A stretch of DNA of 64,000 nt from positions 27,991,906 through 28,055,905 of the forward strand of contig CM038221.1 of assembly GCA_021442155.1 (NCBI GenBank), given 5' to 3'. A program made the translations under genes and the position numbers. The number at the start of each line of letters is the position of its first letter. The stretch's first letter is position 1. This DNA comes from Cymbidium sinense. Taxonomy: Eukaryota > Streptophyta > Magnoliopsida > Asparagales > Orchidaceae. A model generated the notes under the pieces. The model was not told the origin of the DNA. It was given only the letters and a program-made list of their open reading frames with translations, and ran no database searches. Positions 1-12,093 of the stretch are shown here, in pieces.

Positions 1-138
1 AACAAGTAGCGCTGAGTCAAACGAGAAGTGAAAAGTAATCACGTGTAAATGACATGCTCAATCTCATAAGATGGTTTCCTGTAATTAGTAATTAACTCCA
101 GAAAAGCTCCTGACACAACACCAGCGGACCGAACGTCA

Positions 139-713
139 ACAACAACAACAACAACAACAAACCTTTATCCCACTATGTGGAATTGGCTATATGAATCCTT
201 CTTCTCCGTTGTGTCCTATTGTGTCAAATTCTTATTCAATTCTAACAAATTAAGGTCATTTTTATACATCTTAACCAAATCTTTTATGCCTACCTCTACC
301 TTTTCTTAACATCTAATACATCTACTATCCTAACTGGCCATTTGACGACTTTTATGTACCAAACCATCTAAGGCAACTCTCTCTAATCTTATTAGCCACT
401 AGAGCTACAACTTTTTCCCAAACATACTCATTTCGCATTTTATCTCTAAGAGTAAAGCCACTCATCCACCTGAGCATCCTCATCTCTGCAACACTTAACT
501 TAGTCTTATGTTTCTCTTTTATTGGCTAATATTCTGCACCATAAATCATTGCAGGTCTTACCACCATCTTATAAAATTTCCCCTTAAGTCTAAGCAGTAC
601 ATTTCTATCACACAACAAGCCAGATGCATTCTTCCACTTCAACCATCCAACTTGAATTCTACTAATAACATCTCCATCTATTTCAACCATCCAACTTGAA
701 TTCCTTAAGTCTA
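139..713 (-). mobile_element. 5'-truncated RTE-type LINE, 3' end
   Basis: Minus-strand 3' part of an RTE-clade LINE. It has an (AAC)n tract on the plus strand (TTG tail), then the family's conserved 3' sequence and decayed reverse-transcriptase C-terminal coding. The copy in the right duplicate (43185-43761) still reads RMLRWMSGFTLRDKMRNEYV and LRWFGHIKRR, diagnostic of RTE polyproteins. It is flanked by a 16-bp target-site duplication, AGCGGACCGAAYGTCA (123-138 and 714-729). The same insertion with the same duplication is present at 43185, so it predates the segmental duplication. The 5' end is rearranged (see findings). Confidence 0.9.
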
Positions 714-1337
714 AGCGGACCGAATGTCAGAGAAAATCAAGACAGATTTTGAGTGTATCACTACAAAATCTAAAACCAAGAAAGTAGGTACATTTCGGCC
801 TACAACTGAAATTAATAACAGGATTTTTTGAAACAGATGCTCTCATCGGCCTCATTTCCTAGTGAGAAAGTTGGATTTGTAACAAACCAAGGGTGCAAGT
901 AACACCACCATGTACTGCAACACTCCATATCAAGATCAGAGGTGCTTTCCTTTCATTAAACAATAATTTTAGCAGACAAACAGATAGATGTTCATAAAAA
1001 GTGGAAAATCACGAGGTTAGTGTTATCTCAGTTTAACCTATTCAGGTAGACCAGAAAGAATGGCATTCATCCCCTAAGTCAATATTAGTTATGGTTTGAG
1101 CATTAAAAGAAATACCATTCCCATAAGACATCAATATTAATTTAAGGGTCCTTTGGCACCAAGCATAAGGACTAAAGCATAAGGACTAAAACAAAAGCAA
1201 CCATCTTGCAGTAATTTGACTGAACTCCTTGCAAATGATTAGGCTATGTGCTCACAAGCAAAGGAATGATATGGCTTCAACCCTTGAGATCTAAGAATGA
1301 TTTTTGCTTTAAGAGAAATAAGTGAGAAGGGAGATGT

Positions 1338-1568
1338 TTGAGTTTGTGCAAATTATTCATTACCCTTTTACCAACCCAAATAACAGATTTTGTAGAGGAG
1401 CATGAAAACCTTTTTATGGGAACGATGAAAGCTGTTGAATCCTTGGGAAATCAACTTTTCATATTTGGAAAAATGGAAACAGGTTTTAAAATAGCCATTA
1501 GAGCCATCAAGAAGCATTCAGGTCCATCTAAGCCGATCTCAGGCCAGCCTCGTCCTCTAGGGGATTAA
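1338..1568 (+). other. Unassigned 76-codon open frame in the segmental duplication
   Basis: An open frame that may contain an exon starting near a cag acceptor-like site (about 1386), reading DFVEEHENLFMGTMKAVESL and ending SGQPRPLGD. The right duplicate at 44377-44607 keeps the frame with one base change (Gly to Ala). The surrounding non-coding DNA is almost as similar, so this is not evidence of selection. I do not recognise the protein family. It may be an exon remnant or chance. Confidence 0.2.
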
Positions 1569-2768
1569 CGGGAATCCAATGTAAACGTGCTAGAAGTATC
1601 AAAATTATGGACATTTCATATCTGGGAATTCATTTTAAAGATATCTTTCCAAAGTATACTACAGATAAAATGATGATTTTAAGATCCTGATGAAGAAAAT
1701 ACAAAGTCTAAGTTTTTATCTTGTCATTTTTTAAAATATTTTATATCAATTTGACCTCATGGGGTGTTTTGCTGTCGAGTTTGTTAATTCGAAATTGATA
1801 TAGGGATGGCTTCAATCTCTTTGATAAACTACCTGAAGATGCCCAAGCTCGTGGATAGAAGAAGCATCTAAGCGCAGCTAGAAAGGATACTTGCAAGAAG
1901 TAGCTGTGAGAGTAAAATATCAGGTACAAAATTCAGATAGGAAAGAATAAAAAAAAACAAAAACAAAAAACACTCAATTTGACCTTTCATAGTTCAAAAT
2001 GGTTTCAAATAATCTAACTACCAGAACCAATAAAAGCCTAGTTTCAGCCATGCGATCACAATCGAATTCCAAGATTCAAACTTGACAGTTTTTTGGGGAA
2101 CCAAAACACGAAAAGTCGAAGACAAGTAGTGAAGAAGCACATGCCATGCTTGTATTCCGTCAGTATCAGCAGGTATTCCTAATCAAAGAAATTAAAGGAA
2201 TAAACATGATAATTTGATTTGGGGTTGTCTGGGGAAGGAAGTAAAAGGGGTGGAAGGGTCAGTTCTGGGAAGGGTACGCAGAAAGGAAGCCCATTCATCA
2301 CAAGATCTGAGAAATCGTTCCAATCCTCTAAATGAGTATCCACGTTATTCATTTTGTAAAAGCATCTCAAATGAAAACCACCATTGTCCTATATGCTCAG
2401 ATGAGAAAATTTGAGTGTTGATGTTAAGTGGATAATCAAAGATAATCAATCAAGAAAAATAATGCTAAAATCCACAAAATTTTAACAAATTTGTATTTTA
2501 CCAATGCTAAGAAATTCCCTAGAAGCAAGCCATCATAAGCAAACCTGATTGTTCCGAGAAGAAAAGACTTGCTAAGATGTCACTCACTCATCCAAAAGTG
2601 ACACCATAATTTAACCCAATATTGCTAACTAGGCAAGGAACCTTGCATGGCATGGTACAACTTAACGCAAAAAAATGTGTAAAAATTCAGAGTTTAAGAG
2701 ATGAAAAGTTAATAGGTGCAATCATTAGAATAGAAGCAATTACATAAATGCATGAAATTAAATGAAGA

Positions 2769-2771
<3 letters not shown>

Positions 2772-2812
<41 letters not shown>
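2772..2812. repeat. (AT)n microsatellite
   Basis: An uninterrupted AT dinucleotide run. The same tract in the right duplicate (45838-45894) is longer, so its length has changed since the duplication. Confidence 0.97.
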
Positions 2813-2816
<4 letters not shown>

Positions 2817-3143
2817 AAAAGTATTAAGGAATGTTACAAACTATAGTATGTTTGAAGGTTAAAAATACAAATGACTTTGGGTAGTAGTAGATAGACATTT
2901 GAAAGATAAAAGGCTCTTTGGTATCACTTTTGTTTTATATTTTATATTTTTTATACTATTTTTAAAAACATGATTGTTCAATGTATTTTTTAAGTATTTT
3001 ATTTTAAAAAATAAATTAAATGATTTTTAAAAACACTCAGAATAGTTTTTAAAAGTTTTAAGTGCTTTTAAAATAATAATTATCATCAAATATGTTTTAT
3101 TTTGAAATAAACATAAACAAAAAAAATAAAAAATATTAATCAT

Positions 3144-3898
3144 TGATATGACACGAAAATTCTACTAAGTCGAATCTTGATGTCAAAAGCAAGTTGATCT
3201 TCTTGAAGCCCAAAGATCAAGACTTAAAATATCCTGAAACTTTGGGATATCGGTTAAATCCATAAATAGCTCTTAAGCATGGAGTGTTTATAGTCAAATG
3301 CGTCTTGACGAGCAATCTAACAAGCCCAAGATCTCATAGTTCGACTTCATTTGAGCATTCAAATACTTAAAATACATCAAATGATCAAAGGAATCATTCG
3401 AGTCCAGGAAGTGGAGTGGTTGGTTTTGCATGTATTTCGACGCCACTCCTCCAATCTATAAATAGCCACCATTCCTCGTATGAGGGCAAAAAGAGAGGAG
3501 AGAGCTCTAAAGCTCAATCTTCCAAACACAATCGTGCCACCACTGACGGGTTGTCAACCAGCCGATCCTCCCGATGTCAATCCGTCGGTCACCATCATGG
3601 CGACCTTCATCTCGTCATGATCCATCATCTACCACTAGCAGTTAAACTTGACGTAACTATGGTCATTACGATTAGTTCATTGTTCCTTCTCATGTACAAT
3701 TTTATAATCCCATTATCGGAAAATTTTGTACTCTTAAACATAATAGTGGAAGATTCTTCGCTAGCCTCGTGGTTTTCCTCTTTTTGAGATTTTTCCACGT
3801 AAAATTTGGAGTTTTCTTGTTCACTCTTTAAATACTTATGTTTGGATTTTACAACTAAAGGCGTAAACTTTCATTCTATGGCGGTTTTCTAGCGCACA
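3144..3898 (+). repeat. 5' LTR
   Basis: Starts TGATATGACACG and ends AGCGCACA. It shares with 12511-13335 the segments around CTATAAATAG (TATA-like, about 3459), AGAGCTCTAAAG and the terminal GTTTTCTTGTTCACTC block. The CTATAAATAG box probably supplies the element's promoter. Alignment to the 3' LTR by eye shows many substitutions and indels. Confidence 0.88.
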
Positions 3899-3925
3899 GT
3901 TTGGCGTTGTGGGAAGAACCTTTAA
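3899..3925 (+). other. Probable primer-binding site region
   Basis: Directly after the 5' LTR the sequence reads TTTGGCGTTGTGGGAA, resembling the TGGCGCC-type binding sites seen in many plant gypsy elements, with two bases apparently lost. The matching tRNA was not determined. Confidence 0.5.
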
Positions 3926-5144
3926 TCATAATTTCTGAACACCTCGTTATGGCCAATAGGCGCATACTCATAACAAGCCTCCGCTCCAACTCGTCATTCG
4001 AAACTAATCCTTGAACCAAGGGCGTGCTTCACTTCGCTCCCACTGGTGAAAAGTGACAGAATCTCTTTAGAAGATCGAGTCCACCGAATGGAAGAATCTC
4101 AAAATGAGATAATCCGACTTTTGCGAGGAACACAACAGTCACTACCGTGGCAAACACACCTCCCCAAGATCGATCGTTAACCGTGGGAGGTCAAAATGCT
4201 AATCTCCGAAATTCCTCCGTGACCGCGTGATGATCTCCATGACCTAGTTCTACTCATCCATCACGTCGCTCAATTATTAATCCACCATTTTCTGGTAGCT
4301 TGACACATTCTCATCCTGTTGACCCCACTGTCATGTTATATGTGCGAATTCGGCTTAATGCAAGGAATTTCATCTTCAAAAATCATCTTCCCCCCTCGCT
4401 CGGCTATGAGGAATCCCACCTTTAGGCGCTATTCTTCAACATCTTATTCATGGGTTTCAAGCTTCCGAGCATTGATTCTGATGGGCGATACGACCCACAT
4501 GAACACATCAATCATTACAGGACTATCATGCATATCCAATGAGCTCCCGACACACTGCTTTGTTAGGTTTTTCCCGTTACCCTAAAGGGGCAAGCTTGCA
4601 CTTGGTTCTACTCCCTTCCAAGGGGATCCATCTACCTTTGTGAACTGCCAAGATTTTTTTTGGAGCATTTCAGAGGATCATTAAAGATTCCTCCCATCTC
4701 TCGACATTCAAAATGAGTGAATCACTTAGAATACTTCCGAGGTTCTCCTTAGAAGCTCACCAAATACAGTAGACCCACGAACTATTAAGAGGAGTTTTCC
4801 TTGGAGGACTCCGTCAGGCCATTACCGTCCTTAATGCAAGACCGCAGTCGCTCATATCGACTTAGTTCATCATGTGGAAGCACAAATCTCTGATGATATT
4901 AATGCCCATCGCAAATAATTTGAATAATCTGAAAATGTAAGAGCACCCGAATCTGGACCACAATCCATCAAAAGAAGCAACAAGGCGCGTGATCTCCACC
5001 CCCATATCAACGACGTGAACCACGACCGAAAAAGAAATACACGCCATTGAACACATCTCGTGTTAACCTCCTGATGCTATTCGAGATGAAGAAAACATCA
5101 AGTGGCCACATCCACTGAAACCAAATTCAAAAAATCAGGAGCAA

Positions 5145-5262
5145 TATTATCACTTCCATTGAAGTCCTGGACATACTACTGAGGCATGCAAATAACTCAA
5201 AGAAGAAATTGAGAGGCTCATTCAACAAGGATATCTACGTCGATTTGTGAAGAATCAATCAC
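5145..5262 (+). pseudogene. Tat-type gag C-terminal remnant
   Basis: The translation reads approximately YHFH, stop, SPGHTTEAC and then EEIERLIQQGYLRRFVKN. The C/H-x-x-H...GH.TE.C pattern followed by an 'I-x-G-Y-L-R-x-F' helix is the usual end of gag in Tat elements: a zinc-knuckle-like nucleic-acid-binding segment and linker. The first zinc ligand is altered and a stop lies within the motif. DNA from 3926 to 5145 is probably the rest of gag but is too broken to define. Confidence 0.6.
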
Positions 5263-5439
5263 TCAAACAAACATAACCTGCGGGCAACCCGGACAATCAT
5301 CACGAAATAATAAAATAATCATCAAACGGTTGGAAAATTGTAAAACAATCGGAGGACCAATCTAATCAAGTTCTCATTACCATCACGAAGAGCGAGTTAA
5401 AAGAAGTCTCGTGATCATCATTTCATCACTTTTAATAAC

Positions 5440-5830
5440 TCAGACTTAGAAGGAGTCCATGTTCCTCATCAAGATCCACTTGTCATCTGCGCAGGGATCG
5501 GTGACACATGCTATAATGTTAAGAAAATTTTGATTGACAATGTGAGTTCTGTTGATGTCTTATTCTACTCCGCATTTCTTAGCATGAGTCTGGTTAGGAA
5601 AAAGCTCCAACCCGCTGCAGGACCATTGTACGGATTTGATAATCGCCCTGTGTGAGTAGAGGGGACAATCACCCTTCCTGTTGTCCTTGGTGAATTTCCT
5701 CGACAAGTGACTCATTTAATAATTCATGGTGGTGTCGATTCAGATATAACGCTATCTTTGGAAGGCCTCTCCAATCAATTTTTTGGTTGTATCTCATCTT
5801 AAGATGAAATTTCAACCCGTTGGAGTTGGG
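5440..5830 (+). pseudogene. Retroviral-type aspartic protease remnant
   Basis: Reads ILIDNVSSVDVLFYSAFLSM, then LQPAAGPLYGF and VEGTITLPVVLGEFPRQV, the characteristic spacing of the Tat protease (normally VDNGSSADILF...). The active-site Gly is Val here, so the catalytic triad is lost. It sits between the gag remnant and RT as expected for a gypsy polyprotein. Confidence 0.75.
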
Positions 5831-6179
5831 TGGTCGTGGAAATCACAGATAGCATAATCATTATCTCGACAAGCTCAATGCGCCTTCTATGACCTTGACA
5901 TCGAAGATTTTAATTTTTAGATGAAGAAGTACCCAATCTTTTATGTAGAAGACTTGCTCTGTTGCATTATCGATGACCAACCACTACGGTGCAAGTGGGA
6001 TCCGCTCTCGGAAGAACAAAGGGAAAATACATAGACTTCTTGCAAAATCAAGACATCTTTTGCTTAGAGTCGGATATGTGGGTCGACCCAATGTGATCAT
6101 GCACTCTCAAGATTGATCCAACATTCAAATCGATCATCCAAAGAAGCGAAGTTTTGCACTGATCGCCTCTATTGAACAA

Positions 6180-6610
6180 CAAGTTAACAGCTTAGAAGCG
6201 GGATTCATACGGTACATTACCCTATATGGCTAGCAAATGTTGTCATGGTTAAGAAAATAAATGGAACATGGAGAATGTGTATTGATTACCGACCTTAACA
6301 AGGCTTGCCCGAAAGATAGTTTTCTCTTCCTCGAATTGATCAATTGGTTGATGCTACATCTGGACATCAAATGCTCAATTTTTGGATGCTTACTCAGTTA
6401 CAATCAAATAAAAATGGACCCAACGGATGAAGAAGCTACACATTTCAAACATATAAAGGTTTATCTTATTACCAAGTTATATTTGGGTTAAAAATAGTCT
6501 TTATGCCTTATGAATAAGATTTTTAAAGACTAGGTACAATGGAGGTATATGTGGATGACATGTTAGTGAAAAACTTGGAAGAATCACAACATATTTTGAC
6601 TTAGAAATAT
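6180..6610 (+). pseudogene. Gypsy reverse transcriptase remnant
   Basis: Fragments in alternating frames read WRMCIDY, DLNKACPKDSF, YNQIKMDPTDEEATHF and the catalytic YVDDM (YVDD at 6548-6559). Order and spacing fit the fingers and palm of a Tat-lineage reverse transcriptase. At least two frameshifts separate the pieces. The open frame at 6261-6491 is one of these pieces, not an independent gene. Confidence 0.85.
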
Positions 6611-7307
6611 AACTTTAACCTTGACGTTAACATGACTTAACCCAACCAAGTGTGCTTTTGGGTCGGAAAATTTCTTGGATTTATGGTAACCCAGTGGGAT
6701 GAGGCCAACCCCAGAAAATCAAAGCTCTCAAAGATATGACTCCTCAAGAATATCAAGGAAGTTCAACATTTGAATGGACAAATTTGCGTTATCCGCTTCT
6801 AGCCCATTAGGGATAAATACTTATCATTCTTTAAAATATTAAAGGGAACTAAAATAATAATTTTCAATGGGGATGAATGTCGATGAGCAACTTTTGAGCA
6901 ACTAAGAGTATTTATCTCCACCTACTATCTAAGCTATTCAAGAGAGATGTTATACTTGATCTCTTCCCGTGATAAGCTCGGTTTAGTATGAAAAAATGGG
7001 ATACAACAACAATTTACTACATCAAAATTCTCTAATATAGAAAGTCGTTATCCACTTGCGATAAGGTGGCTCGCTTTAGTTTTCTCGGTGCAAAATTGCA
7101 TTAATACTTCTCTCTATTTTACACTCATTTACCATTAGACCATCCTACAGAAACCAGAAGCATCTGGGAGGTTAATTAAATGGTGTGTAGAATTGGGAGA
7201 GTTTGATATAAATTTTCTACCTGTATAAAATCTCAAGTACTTCAGACTTTATAAGAATGCACTATCCCAACTAGAAAATCTATCTCTACACACATCTTTC
7301 ATCTCCT

Positions 7308-7500
7308 CAATGGACCCTCTATGTTGATGGAGCTTAGGAAACTGGTGCGGAATCTTACTTATTTCCCCAATACCTTGGAAACTTCTGCAACTAATAATAT
7401 GGTTGAATATGAGGCTCTCATCGCGAGGTTGAGACTGCCATTGATTGGCTCAAGACTTAGTGATTCATGCTCTCACTTGTCGCCTCCCAAGTTGAGGAAA
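7308..7500 (+). pseudogene. RNase H remnant
   Basis: Reads WTLYVDGA followed by a stop, then ATNNMVEYEALIARLRL. The DG-A/S strand and the NNxAEYEAL helix mark the RNase H domain of Tat and related gypsy polyproteins. Stops and frameshifts break it. Confidence 0.75.
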
Positions 7501-7599
7501 CTTTAATACTCATAATCTTTGGCCTGATACCTCCACTTGGTAGAAGTCTCTTCTTGCCCATTTCAAGACACATCAAATCATTCACATTCTTGAGAGAGA

Positions 7600-8460
7600 A
7601 GAATACTGTCGCTCGCTAAGCTTGCTACATCTTCTAGATCTATTTAAGAAAGGCATGTTGAAATATATTTTCAGTATCCAAGGGTCATGGGTAATAATTA
7701 ATGATGAGATAAAGGAATCATGGATGGACCCCATCTTTTCTACAAGAAGGAACCCTTCACGAAGACCAACTCGTCTCATCTCAGATAAAGCTTCAACACT
7801 TTATGGGTGAACTATACAAACGAGCTTTCTGGGTCATACCTCAAATCTCCCTTGAGGGTTGATTAAGAGGTTCACTCGGGATATGTGGAGAACACCTAGG
7901 AGGAAGGAGTTAGCCCTTAAAATTAAGGCAAGGGTTCTATTGCCTACTGATGAAACAAGATGCCTTGGTTCACAAAAAAAAATGTGCAAGTTGTCAATTG
8001 CACTCTCACATCGCATGAGCTCTCATCCATTCAAAGCCATGGCCTTTGCTTCGATGGGGAATTGATATCATGGGACCTTTTCGATAGCATCGGGACAGAA
8101 AGTTCATCATTTTAGCTCGACTACTTCTAAATGGGTGGAAGCGAACCACTCACTAAAATCAGGAGGCAAATGCTAAACAATTTGTTTGGAAAAATATATA
8201 TATCGATTAGTCTTCTGCAAAGATCATCCGACAATGGAACCCAATTCTTGGAAAAAAATCTTTACATCCTTTTGCAAATATCTTCACATTCAGCTGCTGC
8301 ATATGGCTATAGCACATCCTCAAACTAGCAGACGGTGAAGCTACCAAGACTATACTCGAACTAAAATGCGTCTTGAGAAGGCGGGGCAATGGGTTGATGA
8401 GCTTTCTAATGTTCTTTGGGCTTACACTACATCACGAACGGTGAGACACCATATAACTTG
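7600..8460 (+). pseudogene. Gypsy integrase remnant
   Basis: Zinc-finger-like CASCQLH near 7985, catalytic-core pieces to about 8300, then AHPQTSRR (family usual AHPQANGQ) near 8310-8333 and WVDELSNVLWAYTTSRT near 8389-8440. These are the typical landmarks of gypsy integrase. DNA between 8460 and 8820 reads like the integrase C-terminal tail (WDGPYVV-like at about 8692-8712). Confidence 0.8.
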
Positions 8461-9084
8461 TGTTTTTAATAAGCTATTATACCGAGTAGATATGGGAGTT
8501 CCAAATCCAAGAGTTCAATTATCATGATGGTAATGAAAAAAACTCAAGCCTTACTCCGAAACTTCATTATGGCCTTCTTGGTTCTATCAAAGGGTAGCTC
8601 ATCACTTCAAGAAGAGTAAAACCTCCCATATCTCGACTTGGTCTGAAGTCTCAAACTGGAAAGGCCCTGTCACAATAAACTCTCACCTCTTTGGGATGGC
8701 CCATATGTGGTTATAGCTATGGTAAAGCCGGGAACATTCAAGCTCAAGGATCCGGAGGAAAAACTTTACCTCAAACTTGGAACGAGAATCTCAAAAATAT
8801 TCGGTAATTCTCTTGCATAATTATCAACTTTTATTTTGTCTCATTTGTCATTTCTCTTCATGTAGCCGACCCACTTAGTGGGATAAAGACTTGTTGTTGT
8901 TGTGTCATTTCTCTTGAAACTCATATCCAGTGTTAAAATCGTCTTATGATTGTATCGTCAAACTTATCGAGTAATGAAATTTATAGCTTTTCTTTCAAGC
9001 TTGTTCTTCTTCATTTAATCCTCCCACTTATAAAAAATGTGCAACTCATGTATCTCTGTCAGCATGATCAATCCCAAGGGACTT

Positions 9085-9395
9085 GATCGGACCTCTTCCA
9101 TACAGGTAAGAAGTCAAGTAACGCTTTGGATAATACCTAGGATAGGTCAAAAGGTCCTTGGTGGACATCGCATGACCTCTTCCATACAAGTAAGAAGTCA
9201 AGTAACACATTGGCTAATACCTAGGATAGGTCAAAAGGTCCTTGGTGGACATCCACTTTCCATACGTAGAAGTCAAGTAACACTTTGGCTAATACCTAGA
9301 TAGGTCAAAAGGTCATTGGTGGACATCCCACCTCTTCCATACGGTAAGATGTCAAATAATGTTTGACTAATACCAAAGGATTAGTGACTTCCCAC
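9085..9395 (+). repeat. About 84-bp tandem repeat, four units, inside the LTR element
   Basis: Four successive units share CCTCTTCCATAC...GAAGTCAAGTAA...CTAATACCTAGGATAGGTCA...GGTGGACATC, starting near 9092, 9176, 9257 and 9331. Later units are shortened by small deletions. Tandem arrays between integrase and the 3' LTR are common in Tat elements. Confidence 0.9.
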
Positions 9396-9399
9396 CTCA

Positions 9400-10560
9400 T
9401 CAATAAGGTTAGTTGTCGTTGAATAATATTCACCAATCACTCGGATGGATAAAATAAAACAAGAGTATATCACCTAAAAAAAAAATTTTATTAACAATTA
9501 ACATGATAACATAAAGAATCAAGATTACACAATAATAATAACAATACATAGATAAAAATGCATCCTCAGAGTGGCATCATATCGGTTGGTGATATAAGCG
9601 TCCCTCCTCACCACTAGAGATGCTCCCTTGGACTCACTCTCTCAACTCTCATCCAATCTGAAGAGTCTTCATAAGATCTCACTCATCACCTCGAACTCAT
9701 GAAGCTCTCAAACATTGATGCTCCAAGTCCTTCACTTAACGCCAAGAATATGATCAGCTTCGACATGGGCTTCATCTATCAATCTTTAGATCCTGAGATA
9801 GATCCTCAATACTAGCTGTTATGATGCACTAAGTGATTCCTTTAGAACCCTCGATGAAGCCCTCCTCTAAACATTGGTGCTCCAAGTCCTTCACTTCAAC
9901 ATCAAGAATATGATTTCGAGCTTCCTGACATGATCTTAATTATACCGATAAAGCTGTGGAGCTCTTAAAGTCTTCCACGCCTTCAAGGAGATTTCATTTG
10001 CTTCCGCTTCGACATTATATGCTCCTTCTCGAAAGACGATCTTGTAATGCTTCTTCTCCGCCTGAGAGCTCTCTTCTCCGAAGTGCCTTGAGTCTTTTCT
10101 CTTCTAACAGTCTGCCCCTCACCTCAATCAGCTCATCAGGCGCCCACCTCCCGACACCGAGAGAAAGAGAAGTCGACATGTAGCTCGCCTCTCCCTCACT
10201 GATCCTCCAAAGTCGTCACTTCTTTGGCCTTAACACTCATCTTTCGCTCATACTTGCCTTGCAGATATTTTATCTTCACAAATTCAATATTTCACTCATC
10301 TAAAGCGACACCCAAATAAATCATCTGCCATAATATTTGAGTTACCTATAAAAAAATAATAATAATAAAATGATCACAAATATTACAGAAAGGAAAAGAA
10401 GAAAAAAAGGAGGAGAGGACAACCATCCGCCGCTGGACCCAAAGGCATATATGATTTAACACCTCTTTAAGAATGTGTGGCTTTGAAAAATGAACTCCCC
10501 CATCATGAGTTGAAATAGCTAAATTCTCAGAGGCTAACTAGGGGCGAACATCTTTGCAAA
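9400..10560. other. 3' non-pol region of the LTR element
   Basis: No recognised domain. It holds several short open frames on both strands and a diverged internal direct repeat: a segment around CTCCAAGTCCTTCACTT occurs near 9720-9745 and again near 9880-9905, with following sequence also alike. It is probably spacer between pol and the antisense frame of the Tat element. Confidence 0.4.
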
Positions 10561-10577
10561 TATCTGACGTAGTCACT

Positions 10578-11252
10578 TCAGCACGTCTTCTTTTTCTGTA
10601 AAGATGAAACATTGCTACCACTGTGATTCCATAACGGGCTTCTTGATTGAACCCTATGAGTATGAGGAGATCTTTCATCACCTTTACTTGACCTTTTCAG
10701 TGGAAGAGCATGAGATCTTCTTGCCTGGATGGAAAGGCCAACCTTGAACATCCTATCTTCAACTATATATTTGTCAATGTGACGTAACTCATGTTGCAAG
10801 TTTCCTACATCGAATATTAAAGAGTTGTCGATCTTATTCTCCACCATCGAATGGATCGAAGGTCATTCAAATCTTCCCATCTCTCGTGAAGGCCCCACTC
10901 ATTTTTCACAAAAAAGAATCCATTAGACCAATTTTAGACGATCTAAAAAATTCTATCCAATTTTTTATAGTCCGATAAGAAACACGCCCCTGCATCACAT
11001 ATGTGAATCTACACATTCGATAAAGTATTTGATGTTCAAAGTAACACCACCTTCAAGAAGACCAAACCAGACAATGACCACTAAAGCTCTGAAATGTGAC
11101 AAAGCTACACCACATGTTTTGAAGATCTCAAGAGCCAAAGGGAATCGGCCTAGACTAATAATCATCTTAGAAACAAAGAAGTATCCACGGAGGTGAACGA
11201 GCTCGATCGACTTTGGCAACAATACCAACTCATTAGGAAATGAAATTTCCAA
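10578..11252 (-). pseudogene. Antisense ORF remnant of the Tat element (gypsy-type transposon domain-like)
   Basis: Two open stretches on the minus strand, 10995-11252 and 10578-10847. The first contains FPLALEIFKTCGVALSHF and VIVWFGLLEGGVTLNIKYF. The pattern 'FPLxxFxxxxGVAxSQxxPxxWxxxxGFxxLxxGxxLTxxxF' is known from the plant 'putative gypsy type transposon domain', carried antisense in the 3' part of Tat elements. The match is by recalled pattern only. The frames are separated by stops, so this copy is dead. Confidence 0.5.
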
Positions 11253-11511
11253 CTAAACACCATTAAACTATCTCTATGACAAGGGATGATATATCGTCTG
11301 TAGCCGCCACTATGGGTTTTCACGCCACCGTGAAAATACATAATGAATAAGTAAAGAGTGGGAGAAATGATAAAAATTTGAGAATTTTATGAAGTTACTC
11401 ACTCACCCCAATACCATCATACCATTTTCTACTTTGTCGCCGCCACGCTTGGGCTAGAATTTTTGCTCAATATATGACTCTAAAAAGATATGCATACATG
11501 TGAGATCAAAA

Positions 11512-11531
11512 AGAGAGAGAGAGAGAGAGAG
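11512..11531. repeat. (GA)n microsatellite in the LTR element
   Basis: About ten GA dinucleotides following an AAAGAGAGA run. Nothing else is seen in the adjacent 11280-11570 stretch. Confidence 0.9.
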
Positions 11532-11689
11532 AAACTATTCCTCCCCAATGATGCTCTAAAATTACATGCCAAACTTTCTGAGTCGTTCAAATTATGACTC
11601 CAAATTACCCCTTCCCTGCCATCTTGGCAATTATCATCCATTGAAACATCCATTGAAATTTCAAGAAATCCAATTTCTCACTACGTGTC

Positions 11690-11960
11690 TTGATCGCCTC
11701 CAAACCCCGTCGGTCCAACGAGGTCGGACACCTCTTCGAAAAATGGAGCCTTACCTTATGAACTACGGGTCTTGATCACCTCTGACGGAGGTCACTGACA
11801 CCTCTTCGAGAAAAATTGAGCCTTGTCATGAACTGGGGTCTTGATCGCCTCAACTCTCGGTCCGACGAGGGCCGACACCTCTTCGAGGGAAACGGAGCTC
11901 CGCATGAACTACGGTCTTGATTGCCTTCGAACGACCTTCACTCAAACTAGAGCACATGAG
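11690..11960 (+). repeat. Degenerate tandem repeat with CTTGATCGCCTC ... CACCTCTTCGA
   Basis: Three to four diverged units share the order GTCTTGATC(G/A)CCTC, (GG)TCCGACGAGG, ACACCTCTTCGA and GGAGC...ATGAACTAC. Unit starts are near 11688, 11770, 11830 and 11915. This is a second tandem array in the 3' region of the LTR element, with units shortened unevenly. Confidence 0.75.
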
Positions 11961-12093
11961 AAGTGTACCTTCTCCCTTAGCTCTAGGAGGATTTTTATAG
12001 ATCCCCTGTAGGGGCAAAAAGGTCAAAAATTCAAAAAAAATGGCTTAAAATTGCTCAAAATCGGAAAGTCTAAAAATGAACAAAATGGACTAA

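Noticed and set aside
9956..10183. Ser/Leu-rich 75-codon plus-strand frame
   Set aside because: Lies in the decayed 3' region of the LTR element; composition-driven, no family match.
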